Origin: Promethearchaeota archaeon
GTDB lineage: Archaea > Asgardarchaeota > Lokiarchaeia > Sigyniarchaeales > SOKP01
Direction of reading: 5' to 3'
NCBI GenBank assembly: GCA_016839705.1
Contig: JAEOTR010000035.1
Location: forward strand, 1 to 64,000
DNA: 64,000 bases
In this document: one piece after another, positions 25,627 through 34,794 of the stretch
Layout: the number at the start of each line of letters is the position of its first letter
Numbering within the stretch: the stretch's first letter is position 1
Position numbers and translations under genes: made by a program
Notes under the pieces: model-generated
What the model was told of the DNA's origin: nothing
What the model saw: only the letters and a program-made list of their open reading frames with translations
Databases searched by the model: none

Positions 25627-26625
25627 CTAAAGATGAAATTCTGTTCCGGTAACTCCAATAGTATGAGATGGATGACGAGACATTATTTTATTAAAGTTAA
25701 ATCCCGTACAGTGCATACCACATATAATTTCCGGGTTTAATTTTTCGATAAAATCTACTTTTTTTTCAATGGTTTCCTCTGAGTTCCATTCTTCATGAAA
25801 ACCTCCAATTACAGCATAGATTTTATTTATTCCTGTTATTTTCTGAGCATGTTTAATTGTATTTATTACACCACAATGACCGCACCCCGTAATAATTGCT
25901 AATCCCTTATCTTTTATGTTAATGTATATTGAAGTTTCATCTCTGAAGGTATGTTCTGTGAATTCCTCTCTGTTCTTCATTATATAGATCCCTGGTGTCG
26001 ATTCACTTTGATCAGTTAACTCAATTTCCCCACTTGTGATGATTCCATTATATAACTTAACAGGTTCGTTAGTTTCAATTAATTTTACTCCCTTTTCATT
26101 CACTAAATTAGTAATCATATTTTTATTTAATGGACGTAATTTTCTACTAATGGCAAATTTATCTTTTTCCTCTTTCAAAGCTACTGCTAATTTATCAGCA
26201 GGAACTACTTCTCCTGATCTCTTTACAGCTATAAAGAACTGTTCATAGCAGAGGGGGTTCAAATAAAATTCGCAATCTTCTTTTAACAATGGAATCACTT
26301 TTTTTAAGCCACCAAAATGATCAAAATGTCCATGGCTTAGTATCATTTTATCAACTTCACTTAATTTAATATCAAACTGCTTACAATTCTCTATAACAGT
26401 CCCAGCAAAGCCTCCCGTGTCAACTAAAATATTTTTATTCTGTTCTCCATCAATGATTTTAATCAGTATAGATAAACCATGTTCGCCTTTAGCTCTACTT
26501 GCCGCACCACCTGGATATTTAACTTTACCTATTAAATTCATCTTGGGTAAAATAGTAAGACTTACTTCATTGGTAGTCAAAACTTTCAACATAACTTTAC
26601 CCGATTCAATACTTCCAATATCCAT
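25627..26625 (-). CDS. metallo-beta-lactamase-fold protein (COG1237, dihydropterin-related type)
   Basis: A 332-residue MBL-fold hydrolase. The metal motif SHGHFDHFGG gives His98, His100, Asp102 and His103; further ligands lie in TGCGHCGVINTI and the late GMHCTGF. This arrangement matches the archaeal subgroup annotated as 7,8-dihydropterin-6-methyl-4-(beta-D-ribofuranosyl)-aminobenzene-phosphate synthase, in folate/methanopterin-type cofactor synthesis. Substrate assignment is by similarity only. AGAGGT lies just upstream of the ATG at 26625. Confidence 0.85.
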   Translation of the reverse strand: MDIGSIESGKVMLKVLTTNEVSLTILPKMNLIGKVKYPGGAASRAKGEHGLSILIKIIDGEQNKNILVDTGGFAGTVIENCKQFDIKLSEVDKMILSHGHFDHFGGLKKVIPLLKEDCEFYLNPLCYEQFFIAVKRSGEVVPADKLAVALKEEKDKFAISRKLRPLNKNMITNLVNEKGVKLIETNEPVKLYNGIITSGEIELTDQSESTPGIYIMKNREEFTEHTFRDETSIYINIKDKGLAIITGCGHCGVINTIKHAQKITGINKIYAVIGGFHEEWNSEETIEKKVDFIEKLNPEIICGMHCTGFNFNKIMSRHPSHTIGVTGTEFHL

Positions 26626-26789
26626 TTTAAATTCTTACCTCTTTAAAATAATTGAATTAATATTAGGTTTAATATATTATTGTATGATTCTTAGTTAAAA
26701 TTATTAATAGAAAACAAATAGATCTTTATATAAAATAAGACTAATCAATATTATTTCGAATTAATATCTAAACTTTCGAGGTTATAATA

Positions 26790-27206
26790 ATGGAAAATGA
26801 AGAATTAGAAGAATTAAAACTACTTTCTATAACGAAAATAAAAGTAGCCTACAATCGCTCTATTGACGTAGAAGCAACTCATTTGATTCTTTGGAATAAA
26901 TCTGAAACATTAATGAAATTAAAATTGATATTAACGTTGATTTTAAGTGTAGTTGCTACCAGTTCTATAGTTTTCACAGTAAACTCTACGATTTTTACAG
27001 ATTTTGGATTATTCATCTTTATCGCAGATATTTTCACCCTTTTGATCATGGTTTTGATAGGGTGGGAAGTTCTTCTGATGTTTACAGGAAAATCTTTAGA
27101 TCACGGGCATATTGTTAATGAAGCATATCAACTACGTGAACAGAGTATGAATTTTCTTCAATACAAATTGGATAACTTAAATAAGCAAGGATATAGACGA
27201 ACTTAA
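26790..27206 (+). CDS. two-helix membrane protein, probably frameshifted
   Basis: A 138-residue frame. An N-terminal charged segment (EELEELKLLSITKIKVAYNRSIDVEATHLILWNKSE) precedes two hydrophobic helices (about 50-70 and 75-100), then a helical tail (QLREQSMNFLQYKLDNLNKQGYRRT). GAGGT precedes the ATG. An 82-codon open frame in +1 begins at 27181 and carries coiled-coil sequence without any start codon. Removing one base near CAAGGATA would fuse the two into a protein of about 212 residues. Confidence 0.65.
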   Translation: MENEELEELKLLSITKIKVAYNRSIDVEATHLILWNKSETLMKLKLILTLILSVVATSSIVFTVNSTIFTDFGLFIFIADIFTLLIMVLIGWEVLLMFTGKSLDHGHIVNEAYQLREQSMNFLQYKLDNLNKQGYRRT

Positions 27207-27429
27207 ATCTCTTGAAATAAAAGATTCCACGCTTAAGGAAAAAAGTGCTAAATATACCAAACGACTTTCAAATAATACAAAAAGCGCGATTAAAGAGAAA
27301 ATTGAAGATTTAGAAAAACAGGGAATAAAATTGTATATAATGACGCAAGAAGAAATAGATTTTGCTACTGAAAAGCTCCAAAAATATACAGCACTCCGAA
27401 CTTGTGAAGCATGGATAAAATTTAAATAA
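27181..27429 (+). pseudogene. out-of-frame coiled-coil extension of the preceding gene
   Basis: This open stretch reads ISKDIDELKSLEIKDST, then a Lys/Glu-rich helix and EKLQKYTALRTCEAWIKFK before TAA (27427-27429). It has no ATG, GTG or TTG near its 5' end. Composition is protein-like, so it is probably the lost C-terminus of the 26790 gene after a one-base insertion, or an assembly error. Confidence 0.5.
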
Positions 27430-27561
27430 AAAGCATCTGTGAAGTTCAAAATTCTAATCAATTTTTCAAAAAATTTCGACTAATATTTTCCTCTATTAAA
27501 GTTAAAAAGTAAAAGATGATAAACTAATTTAATTTAAAATCATTTTTTAGCTGATTATAAG

Positions 27562-28689
27562 ATGAGCTATGTTGAAGAAGAAATAGAAATTTATCGAAAT
27601 TTGCAGAAACACCTCAACCAAATGCCAATTGGTTTCCCTGCAGTAAAATCTGGAGCCGATATACGTCTATTGAAACACCTTTTTACTCCTGAAGAGGCAA
27701 AAATTGCCACATTTTTAAAGTTTGGATGGGATCGAGACTTAGAGCCCTTAGAAACTATTTATGAACGGGCAAAAAGCACGGGAATTTCACACGAAGAATT
27801 AGAAAAGATATTAGACAGGTTGGCATCAAAAGGATCAATAATGTCCAAGCGAGAAAGTGGAAGAAAATTGTATGGAAACGCAGAATTAATGGTAGGGATG
27901 TTTGAATTTCAAGTTAATAAACTAACAGAAGGATTTGTAGATGATTATCTCGAATACGCGGATCAAGGTTGGTGGCCTGAAGCTCTTAAAGTAAAGGGAG
28001 CACAATTACGAACTATTCCTGTGGAACAAAGTGTTAAACCTAAACATAATGTAAGTACTTATGATGACCTAATAAAACTCCTTGATACAACAGAGGGACC
28101 TTATGTAGCAATAAATTGTGTATGTAGACAAGTGAAAGATGTGATGAAAGATCCTTGTAAGGTAACTTCCCGAAGAGAGTTATGTCTTGGTTTCGGAGAA
28201 CCTGCTCAATTGTATATTGATCAAGGTTGGGGTCGTTCGATTAGTAAAAAAGAAGTTCTTGAAATCTTACGAAAAAATGAGGATGATGGATTAGTGATTC
28301 AACCAGATGACTCTCAACATTTAAATTTTATATGCAGTTGTTGTGGATGTTGTTGTGAATTTCTATCAACGCTGAAAAAGCTAGCATCTCCAGGCAATTT
28401 CTCAATAACTAATTATTACGCAGAAGTGGATTCTGAATTGTGTACTGGTTGTGGTACTTGCGTAGACATCTGTCAGATGAATGCGATATCTCTTAAAAAT
28501 GAATTGTCTTCGATAAAACGGAGGAAATGCCTGGGTTGTGGAAATTGTGTAGCTAAATGTCCGTCAGAGGCAATAATACTTAATAAAAGGGAAAGAGAAT
28601 TTACCCCTTATCCTACAATGGATGATTTATTCGATAGGATTAGGTATCGAAAGCATAAAATACAGGAAATCGCATCGAGAAAAGTTTAA
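27562..28689 (+). CDS. 4Fe-4S ferredoxin-domain protein with winged-helix-like N-terminus
   Basis: A 375-residue protein. Residues 35-100 look like a winged helix (LFTPEEAKIATFLKFG, GISHEELEKILDRLASKGSI). The middle has cysteine groups (INCVCRQVKDVMKDPCK and ICSCCGCCCEFL). Two classical 4Fe-4S motifs begin near residues 294 (CTGCGTCVDIC) and 323 (CLGCGNCVAKC). The family occurs in many anaerobic archaea as a putative electron-transfer protein; its partner is unknown. Single gene. Confidence 0.85.
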   Translation: MSYVEEEIEIYRNLQKHLNQMPIGFPAVKSGADIRLLKHLFTPEEAKIATFLKFGWDRDLEPLETIYERAKSTGISHEELEKILDRLASKGSIMSKRESGRKLYGNAELMVGMFEFQVNKLTEGFVDDYLEYADQGWWPEALKVKGAQLRTIPVEQSVKPKHNVSTYDDLIKLLDTTEGPYVAINCVCRQVKDVMKDPCKVTSRRELCLGFGEPAQLYIDQGWGRSISKKEVLEILRKNEDDGLVIQPDDSQHLNFICSCCGCCCEFLSTLKKLASPGNFSITNYYAEVDSELCTGCGTCVDICQMNAISLKNELSSIKRRKCLGCGNCVAKCPSEAIILNKREREFTPYPTMDDLFDRIRYRKHKIQEIASRKV

Positions 28690-28725
28690 ATTTAATCAAA
28701 ACAAAAATCCTTTCTAATTTTTATC

Positions 28726-28854
28726 ATGGAAAAATGTAATACTTGCGGAATGCTTCGTGCTACAAAGGATCTAGTTCTATTAGAAAACGGGAATTTCATG
28801 TGCTTCTCATGTTGGAATAAAGAGCTTAAAAAAAATGAAAAATCTCAAAAATAA
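28726..28854 (+). CDS. 42-residue zinc-ribbon protein
   Basis: A short ORF, MEKCNTCGMLRATKDL through NFMCFSCWNKELKK, with two CxxC knuckles 22 residues apart, the pattern of a minimal zinc ribbon. It lies 36 nt after the Fe-S protein gene and could be co-transcribed. No family recognised. Confidence 0.55.
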   Translation: MEKCNTCGMLRATKDLVLLENGNFMCFSCWNKELKKNEKSQK

Positions 28855-29108
28855 GCTAGAATTAATTGGCTAACGTCTGAACCTAATAACTTAAAAGAAA
28901 AGTATATTTTAAAAGATCAAATTTCTTTATTTTACTGTCCTCTTCTGATCCCTCTAAAGGAATTAGGGGCATCTTTATAATGATTTTTTGGTTTTCTTGA
29001 AAAAAAAAATACCACTTTAGAAGAGAGAACTACTAAATGTCCTGTTTTGTATGTATTTTTCAAGCCCTCAAAGAAATAAGAAAAAAATCTAATAAAAAAG
29101 ATTAAAGC

Positions 29109-29321
29109 TCAATAAGAGCACAAATATGTGTACTTCCCTAAATCAAATTTTTTAATTTTAATGTCCTCTTCCAAATTCTCTTTAGGAATAAGGTTCATCT
29201 TTATTACAAATTTACAGTTTTCCAAGTAGATGTTATTATAGAAAATATTCGTACATTTATCCCAATCAATAAACCGCCTTATAGTTATCTCTTTTTTTTC
29301 TTCTGGTAGGAGAACTGACAT
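29109..29321 (-). CDS. hypothetical 70-residue protein
   Basis: A lone ORF with alternating charged and hydrophobic residues (EITIRRFIDWDKCTNIFYNNIYLENCKFVIKMNLIPKENL), plausible as a small beta-rich domain. No motif or neighbour supports a function. Upstream (28855-29108) I see nothing beyond AT-rich sequence. Confidence 0.35.
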   Translation of the reverse strand: MSVLLPEEKKEITIRRFIDWDKCTNIFYNNIYLENCKFVIKMNLIPKENLEEDIKIKKFDLGKYTYLCSY

Positions 29322-29761
29322 GTTTTTAATCTAATATTTAAGTTAGTTTTTCTGTACGGTGATCTAAATGAAACCCTTAATTATAGATGCTATTCCAACG
29401 CTTTAACTTACTCTGAATTTCCCATTAGAGAATTTTTATTAAGTGTCGGTGATAGCGTGTATCACCAATATTAATATTAAAAGAGGTATTTAAATCTTTC
29501 TCAAGGAGTATTTAAGTAATCAATTTCTGTGTCCAAAAACTTAAATGATATAACCTATTTTATTAAAAAGAATTTTTAATTAATAAAACGAAGTTTTAAT
29601 CTATTTAAGGTTTTTAAAGGATTTTATCGTGAAATAAGGTAGATCTCCTTTAAAGGAAACTCTTAAAGAACTTGATTTAGCATTTATTATAAAAGTTATA
29701 TATTAAACCTGCATTTTTTCTAATAACTTAAAGAACTCAAATTATAGTCAGATTCTTAAAA
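29322..29761. other. 440-nt gene-free region with a hairpin
   Basis: No convincing ORF. It contains the inverted repeat GGTGATA-GCGTG-TATCACC (29448-29466), followed by several T/A-rich stretches with TATTTAA. A TATA-like run (about 29692-29705) probably serves the gene at 29762. Confidence 0.5.
29448..29466. repeat. 7-bp-arm hairpin
   Basis: GGTGATA, a 5-nt loop and TATCACC form a perfect 7-bp stem in an otherwise AT-rich gap. It is not next to a gene end, so neither a terminator nor an operator role is clear. Confidence 0.35.
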
Positions 29762-30232
29762 ATGCCTAATTCGAAGGTAAAGGATTTTGAATCGTTTATT
29801 AGAAGTGATATTATAGATAAAATTAAAAAGATAAAAGGAAAACATCCACCAATTGCTGAATTTATTGAAAATGAATCTCGATCATTGTCAGTAAAATCAA
29901 TTTATAACTTGAATAATAAATTAAAGAATTTCTATCTTATTACATTAAAGAATTATTCAAAACAGCCCAGGTTGAGATATTTCTTAACCGTCTCAATTGC
30001 CAATAACAGTTCTGATTTACTAGTGCAACTAGCAAGAGAAATGGTGTTAAAACATGATTTAAAATTAATCCAGTATTCGATATTTCCTAGAACATTAAGG
30101 ATTCAATTGTTATGTATGAAAGAAATCCAATTAATCGAAGACTATAATCATTCTGTAAAAGTTTTAGAATCAATTCGTAAAGAATTTCGAGAAAAATTAG
30201 GTAGAATAAAGAACCTTATAGAAAATGAATAA
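29762..30232 (+). CDS. hypothetical helical protein
   Basis: A 156-residue protein, highly charged and mostly helical (SKVKDFESFIRSDIIDKIKKIKG, VKVLESIRKEFREKLGRIKNLIENE), with a central FLTVSIANNSSDLLVQLAREMVL. No known domain recognised. It is 81 nt upstream of pyruvate kinase in the same direction, but co-transcription is uncertain. Confidence 0.65.
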   Translation: MPNSKVKDFESFIRSDIIDKIKKIKGKHPPIAEFIENESRSLSVKSIYNLNNKLKNFYLITLKNYSKQPRLRYFLTVSIANNSSDLLVQLAREMVLKHDLKLIQYSIFPRTLRIQLLCMKEIQLIEDYNHSVKVLESIRKEFREKLGRIKNLIENE

Positions 30233-30313
30233 TTTTAAAAATTATTAATAAATTCCATTACCTTAAGAAAAAATTATTTTACTGAGTTTCTTAGGAAAAA
30301 AAGGTTTCTTATA

Positions 30314-31774
30314 ATGTCTCTACGAGAAAATACAGTGAAGATAGTGAGTACCCTCGGTCCTGCATCTAGTTCAAAGGAAATGCTTAAGAAATTGATTGAT
30401 GCGGGAGTTGATATATTCCGTTTAAATTTCTCTCATGGAACTCATGCTGAGAAAAGGGAGTTAGTGGACAAAGTTAGAGCAGTTGATGATGAGGTAGGAA
30501 TAATAGCGGATATACAAGGTCCAAAGATAAGAGTTGGAAATTTCAAAGATAAGATTGCTTATAGTTTAAATATCGGCCAAGAGGTCATGGTCTTTGAAAA
30601 AGAGATTGAAGGAAATCAAGACCAATTTTCAATACCGCTAGATGGCTTTTTAAAATCTATGAAGACGGGAGATGTATTTTTTGTGAATGACGGAATTATT
30701 AAAATTCGGGTGAAAAGTAAGGCAGAAGATCATTTAATAGGCGAGATTTTGGCAGGTGGAATGATAAGTGATAGAAAAGGGGTGAATATACCCTCCGGTG
30801 AATTAAAGCAAAGAGTTCCCACAGAAAAAGATATTCAAGATTTGGAATTAATTGCAGAATTGGATCCCGAATTTGTGGCAATATCGTTTGTATCTGATGG
30901 GAGTGATGTCCTCCATGTGAAAAAAATCCTTGAGAATTCTGGTAATGATAATATTAAATTAATTTCTAAGATCGAAAGACCAGTTGCTTTAGATAATTTT
31001 GATGCCATTTTAGAGGTAAGCGATGGTATTATGGTGGCACGTGGAGATTTAGGTGTTGAGATTGATCCAGATAAAGTACCCTTAAAGCAAAAGAATATGA
31101 TTTACAAGTGCAATAAGGAAGGGAAACCAGTAATAGTTGCAACTCAAATGCTTGAGTCAATGGTAAATGCTCCTATTCCTACTCGGGCTGAAGCTAATGA
31201 TGTATTTAACGCTGTGTTTGATGGCAGCGATGCTGTTATGCTTTCTGGTGAAACTGCTGTTGGTAAGTATCCTATTAATGCTGTTCGTTCAATGAACCAG
31301 ATTGCGAAAACGGCAACCGAGAATATGCCACGACGCAAACCAGATGAATACGATTCTGATAGACTAACACATACCCAAACTTTAGGACATGCTATTTATT
31401 CCCTGGCAGCAGAAATGCAAGATTTAAATTTTAGAGGGAAAATTCTCGTAATTACTCGGGGAGGTTATGGAGCAAGAATGATAGCCAAATATCGACCCCC
31501 ATTACCCATTATCGCAATAACTCCCTCTAAAAGGACTGCGAGAGAAATGAATCTTCTTTGGGGAGTACAACCAGTACATATAGAAAATATTGATTTCTTC
31601 AATATGGATGCTGAAGAGATAATAGAACAAGCTGTAAAAAATGCCGTTGAGATAAAATTACTAGATGAAAACGAACATGTGATAATCTTACTAGTTTCAA
31701 GAAAATTTGAGAAAAGGGGAAATTTGGTTGGTTTCTATTATGTGGGTGAAATTCTTGAACATGAAACAGAATAG
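30314..31774 (+). CDS. pyk: pyruvate kinase
   Basis: A 486-residue pyruvate kinase of normal length, converting phosphoenolpyruvate and ADP to pyruvate and ATP at the end of glycolysis. The first strand and helix are KIVSTLGPASSSKEMLKKLIDAGVDIFRLNFSHG. The catalytic lysine region is KLISKIERPVAL, metal and substrate residues are in MVARGDLGVEI, and the signature ATQMLESM and PTRAEANDVFNAVFDGSDAVMLSGETA are intact. The C-terminal domain (about 350-486) is present. Confidence 0.97.
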   Translation: MSLRENTVKIVSTLGPASSSKEMLKKLIDAGVDIFRLNFSHGTHAEKRELVDKVRAVDDEVGIIADIQGPKIRVGNFKDKIAYSLNIGQEVMVFEKEIEGNQDQFSIPLDGFLKSMKTGDVFFVNDGIIKIRVKSKAEDHLIGEILAGGMISDRKGVNIPSGELKQRVPTEKDIQDLELIAELDPEFVAISFVSDGSDVLHVKKILENSGNDNIKLISKIERPVALDNFDAILEVSDGIMVARGDLGVEIDPDKVPLKQKNMIYKCNKEGKPVIVATQMLESMVNAPIPTRAEANDVFNAVFDGSDAVMLSGETAVGKYPINAVRSMNQIAKTATENMPRRKPDEYDSDRLTHTQTLGHAIYSLAAEMQDLNFRGKILVITRGGYGARMIAKYRPPLPIIAITPSKRTAREMNLLWGVQPVHIENIDFFNMDAEEIIEQAVKNAVEIKLLDENEHVIILLVSRKFEKRGNLVGFYYVGEILEHETE

Positions 31775-31949
31775 AAGATTACTCTAAACAGCTTTCAAGA
31801 TTTAGATTATTATCTAACTAATAAGATTAAGCAGTTTCACTTGAATATTATTTAAATGTCTCTATATATTAATTAGTCATAGACCTTTACATATAAAACT
31901 ACAAACCAATAATAAACTAAGATAATTAAAAGGCTTAAGGTAAAAAAAA

Positions 31950-32372
31950 ATGAGTGAAGAATGGAAACATGCATCATGGGTATCATTTTTAGGGATGATA
32001 GCGTGGATAATAGGAATCATAAGTGGAGTTATTAATCTTATATGGGGATTTGTTGGAATAATTCCACTTGCTGCAATACCTATTTTTGGAGCAGCATTAA
32101 TGGGTCCATTTATTTGGCTAATAATAAGTGGAATAATAGCAATTCTGGTATCCTTTTTTATAATCTTACCTAAATTTTCACTAAAATGTTCTAAAAAAGA
32201 TTGGGAATATCTACTTAATTGGAGAATGTCTCTGGGAACAACAAAATTCCCTTGGATGCTTTTTTGGGGAATAATTTTAGAAATATTTAGCTATGGTTGG
32301 GGTGGCTTTGCAGTTTTTATTCCCGCATTAGTGTTAATATTTGCCGGTCCAAGAAAATATGAGTGGAAATAA
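31950..32372 (+). CDS. four-helix membrane protein
   Basis: A 140-residue protein with about four hydrophobic segments and a short soluble loop (KFSLKCSKKDWEYLLNWRMSLGTTKFP). No family recognised. A TATA-like TTTACATATAAAA lies about 60 nt upstream. It is followed by a long T-run (about 32390-32412) that probably ends transcription. Confidence 0.7.
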   Translation: MSEEWKHASWVSFLGMIAWIIGIISGVINLIWGFVGIIPLAAIPIFGAALMGPFIWLIISGIIAILVSFFIILPKFSLKCSKKDWEYLLNWRMSLGTTKFPWMLFWGIILEIFSYGWGGFAVFIPALVLIFAGPRKYEWK

Positions 32373-32377
32373 AAAAA

Positions 32378-32412
32378 AATCTACTTTAACTTTTTTTTTT
32401 CTATTTTTTTCT
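32378..32412 (+). terminator. T-rich terminator
   Basis: Runs of T (T10, then T7) directly after the stop of the membrane-protein gene match archaeal U-tract termination. Confidence 0.5.
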
Positions 32413-32502
32413 TCTTATTCAAAAAATTGTGAGCCCTTTATAGTATTTATATTATCTTGATTTTTTAACTCATATTATTTTACTAACTTCCTTATTATTG
32501 AA

Positions 32503-32913
32503 ATGGAGATGTACAATAAATATAAGGTCTATGGTAAGAAATTTTATACAGGCATGAGTGTAGGGGGTTCTCACCATTGGAATTATAATAACGGGAAGTG
32601 GTTTGAAACAAAAGAAGCCCCGGATAAATGGAGCTTTACATTTGATAGTTTGAAAACACGAATAAATCCTGCCCCAAAAAATACAGGAGCGAGTAATAAA
32701 ACAAAATTTCATTGGTATATAATAGCTAATCAAATAGCGACCAAGATTGATGAGAATTCTTACATGACTTCCATGAAGGGAGTTAAGTTTAAAATTGGCC
32801 ATAAACGTCCACATTGGCGTACTTTCAGCTATAACTACTCTAATCAACTTACATATAAAGAACGAGTAATTCATGCTTTACAAGAAACACTTAAAGAACT
32901 GAAGAAAAATTAG
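32503..32913 (+). CDS. hypothetical basic protein
   Basis: A 136-residue protein rich in Lys, Trp, Tyr and His (GGSHHWNYNNGKWFETKEAPDKW, HKRPHWRTFSYNYSNQLTYKE). I chose this strand because the antisense frame at 32470-32874 has unlikely composition. No family recognised; the aromatic and basic content would suit nucleic-acid binding, but nothing proves it. Confidence 0.6.
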   Translation: MEMYNKYKVYGKKFYTGMSVGGSHHWNYNNGKWFETKEAPDKWSFTFDSLKTRINPAPKNTGASNKTKFHWYIIANQIATKIDENSYMTSMKGVKFKIGHKRPHWRTFSYNYSNQLTYKERVIHALQETLKELKKN

Positions 32914-32937
32914 GTACCATTTAACATAAACAAAATA

Positions 32938-33135
32938 CTAATAATAAGAAAAATCATCGATATCGATGTTAGGTTGGTATTTAATTTTAAAGTTGTAACA
33001 ACGACAGCAAAAGAATTCAATGTATTCACTTTCCCAGAGATATGTTAGCTCTTCTTTTTCATCTGAACTAATATTTTTAATAAAACTTTCAAAGTCCAGT
33101 ATTTTCCCACATCTAAAACATTGTCGCTCTCTCAA
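32938..33135 (-). CDS. small zinc-ribbon protein
   Basis: A 65-residue protein: QCFRCGKILDFESFIKN, then LTYLWESEYIEFFCCRCYNF. It aligns with the 74-residue protein at 48527-48751 over C-x2-CG-[KR]-I, F-x2-F, LWE and C-x2-C. The two form a local paralogous pair of unknown function. Confidence 0.65.
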   Translation of the reverse strand: MRERQCFRCGKILDFESFIKNISSDEKEELTYLWESEYIEFFCCRCYNFKIKYQPNIDIDDFSYY

Positions 33136-33176
33136 ATTTATTCTTCCTTAAAAATAAATAAAAGATAAGATATTTA

Positions 33177-33692
33177 TTAGAATTTCTCGTAATGAACTAT
33201 TTCTTCTAATGGTTTACGTTCTGTTATTTCACCTTTCGGTTTTACTGGGTAGCCTAATGGAGTTATTCCCATAACTTTATAATCTTCAGGAATACCTAAT
33301 ATTGATTTAATTTTACCTTCATTGAACCATCCAATCCAGCATGTAGCTAACCCTTCAGCTGTAGCCGCTAATAACAAATGTTCAAAACATATACCAAAAT
33401 CTACTCCGTAATATTTTTGACCATTTGAATTTGTTCCTGAAGCTTCCTCTGAAACAATCCCAACTATAAACATAGGAGCTTGAGCAAATTTTGGTGCCTG
33501 TCCTACAGCTTCCCAGACGGCCTTTACATTTTCTGGCTTTTTAACTACAATATACGAGCAAGGTTGCCCATTTGCCCAAGTTGGAGCGATTCTTGCAACA
33601 TTTAAAATCCGTTCAACTTTTTCTTCCTCCGGGACATCCTCTGTAAATACCCTATAACTTCTTCTAGTTTTAACTACTTCATAAAAATCCAT
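33177..33692 (-). CDS. nitroreductase-family flavoprotein
   Basis: A 171-residue FMN nitroreductase: DFYEVVKTRRSYRVFTEDVPEE, the flavin loop ARIAPTWANGQPCSYIVV, LLLAATAEGLATCWIGWFNE and the closing GITPLGYPVKPKGE. It would reduce nitro groups, quinones or flavins with NAD(P)H; substrate unknown. Single gene, with a second stand-alone nitroreductase 2.1 kb away. Confidence 0.9.
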   Translation of the reverse strand: MDFYEVVKTRRSYRVFTEDVPEEEKVERILNVARIAPTWANGQPCSYIVVKKPENVKAVWEAVGQAPKFAQAPMFIVGIVSEEASGTNSNGQKYYGVDFGICFEHLLLAATAEGLATCWIGWFNEGKIKSILGIPEDYKVMGITPLGYPVKPKGEITERKPLEEIVHYEKF

Positions 33693-33775
33693 AATGTAAT
33701 CTCTCAGTTTTATTTTAAAATCTTGATAAGGTTAGGTAATACCAAAATTTTAACTTTGTTATTAGGTTCTATTAT

Positions 33776-34594
33776 TTAATCATCAATCATTCTTTTATGA
33801 CCCTTTGGGCATTCCCCATAAGTACAATCATAAAAACCATCATCATATTCTTCCCATGCATTGTAATGCTCCCAACAATAGATCTTATCACATTCAGGAC
33901 AGTAAGCATCTACACCTTCAGGTGAATGATATTTTTTCATAAAATTATGAGCACCTAAAAGGTCATCTTCCTCCAAAATCTTAAATAATATATTTACCAA
34001 TTCAATTCTTAAGGATGTTTCAAGAGTAATACCTCTGAAAACTAGAGATTCCTTTTCATCTAATCTTCCATATCCAATTTTAAATTTAACTGCAGTTTTA
34101 CTACACACAGAACACGGTAGATTATATTCTAAATCAGATATTTTGATAATTCTCTCAATAGGTTTCACAAATTCTTCTTTTGGTAATAAATCATTAAAAT
34201 TACTCCAAAAGGCATCCCAACATTCTTTGAAAGATACCCCAACTTTTTCAATAAGTAATGATGATTTGCGACTCTGGAAAATTTTAAGTTGACTTATTAT
34301 TTGAGATAAACGATTTCTTGCGGCATATAGGAAACTTTTTGAATCATCTATCTTTTTCAAATTAGGTTTTCCTTCTGTTATTGTTGTTAACACTTCCCAA
34401 GCAGAAACAGTACTATAAAAAAACTCCTTAACATTTGAAGTCCATATTTTTCTCGTCGAATCATCCAAATCCTTGAGGTTTTTGAAGTGATTTATTATCT
34501 CCTCTTTTATATCTTCAAGATTTTGAACATAATCACGAAGATTCAATATTTTTTCTAATATAATGTTATTTTCCCTATTCATAACTCTCCCCAA
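33776..34594 (-). CDS. hypothetical protein with C-terminal zinc-binding region
   Basis: A 272-residue protein. The N-terminal two thirds are helical and charged (NIILEKILNLRDYVQNLEDIKEEIINHF). The C-terminal third has cysteines fit for zinc: CSVC near 161, then CPECDKIYCWEHYNAWEE and CTYGECPKGH. No family recognised. Stand-alone, divergent from the threonine dehydratase gene. Confidence 0.7.
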   Translation of the reverse strand: MGRVMNRENNIILEKILNLRDYVQNLEDIKEEIINHFKNLKDLDDSTRKIWTSNVKEFFYSTVSAWEVLTTITEGKPNLKKIDDSKSFLYAARNRLSQIISQLKIFQSRKSSLLIEKVGVSFKECWDAFWSNFNDLLPKEEFVKPIERIIKISDLEYNLPCSVCSKTAVKFKIGYGRLDEKESLVFRGITLETSLRIELVNILFKILEEDDLLGAHNFMKKYHSPEGVDAYCPECDKIYCWEHYNAWEEYDDGFYDCTYGECPKGHKRMIDD

Positions 34595-34794
34595 CTACAC
34601 AAGATAATTTGTATATTAATTTTTTGTCCTAATGTGGAAATTCTGTTTGGATGAGAAAAATTTATTTTCTTATCTCAATGATATATCATAATCATTGCTG
34701 CTAACATTATTTATAAACAAACAAAAGAGAATAGAATTGGAAATGTTACCTCCCTATTAAATATTAAAACTAAAGGAGTTTAGTAGGTGTAAAA

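Noticed and set aside
32470..32874. 134-codon ORF on the minus strand opposite 32503-32913
   Set aside because: Its composition (many Cys, Ile, Phe scattered without pattern) looks like a shadow; the plus-strand frame has a normal protein make-up and start.
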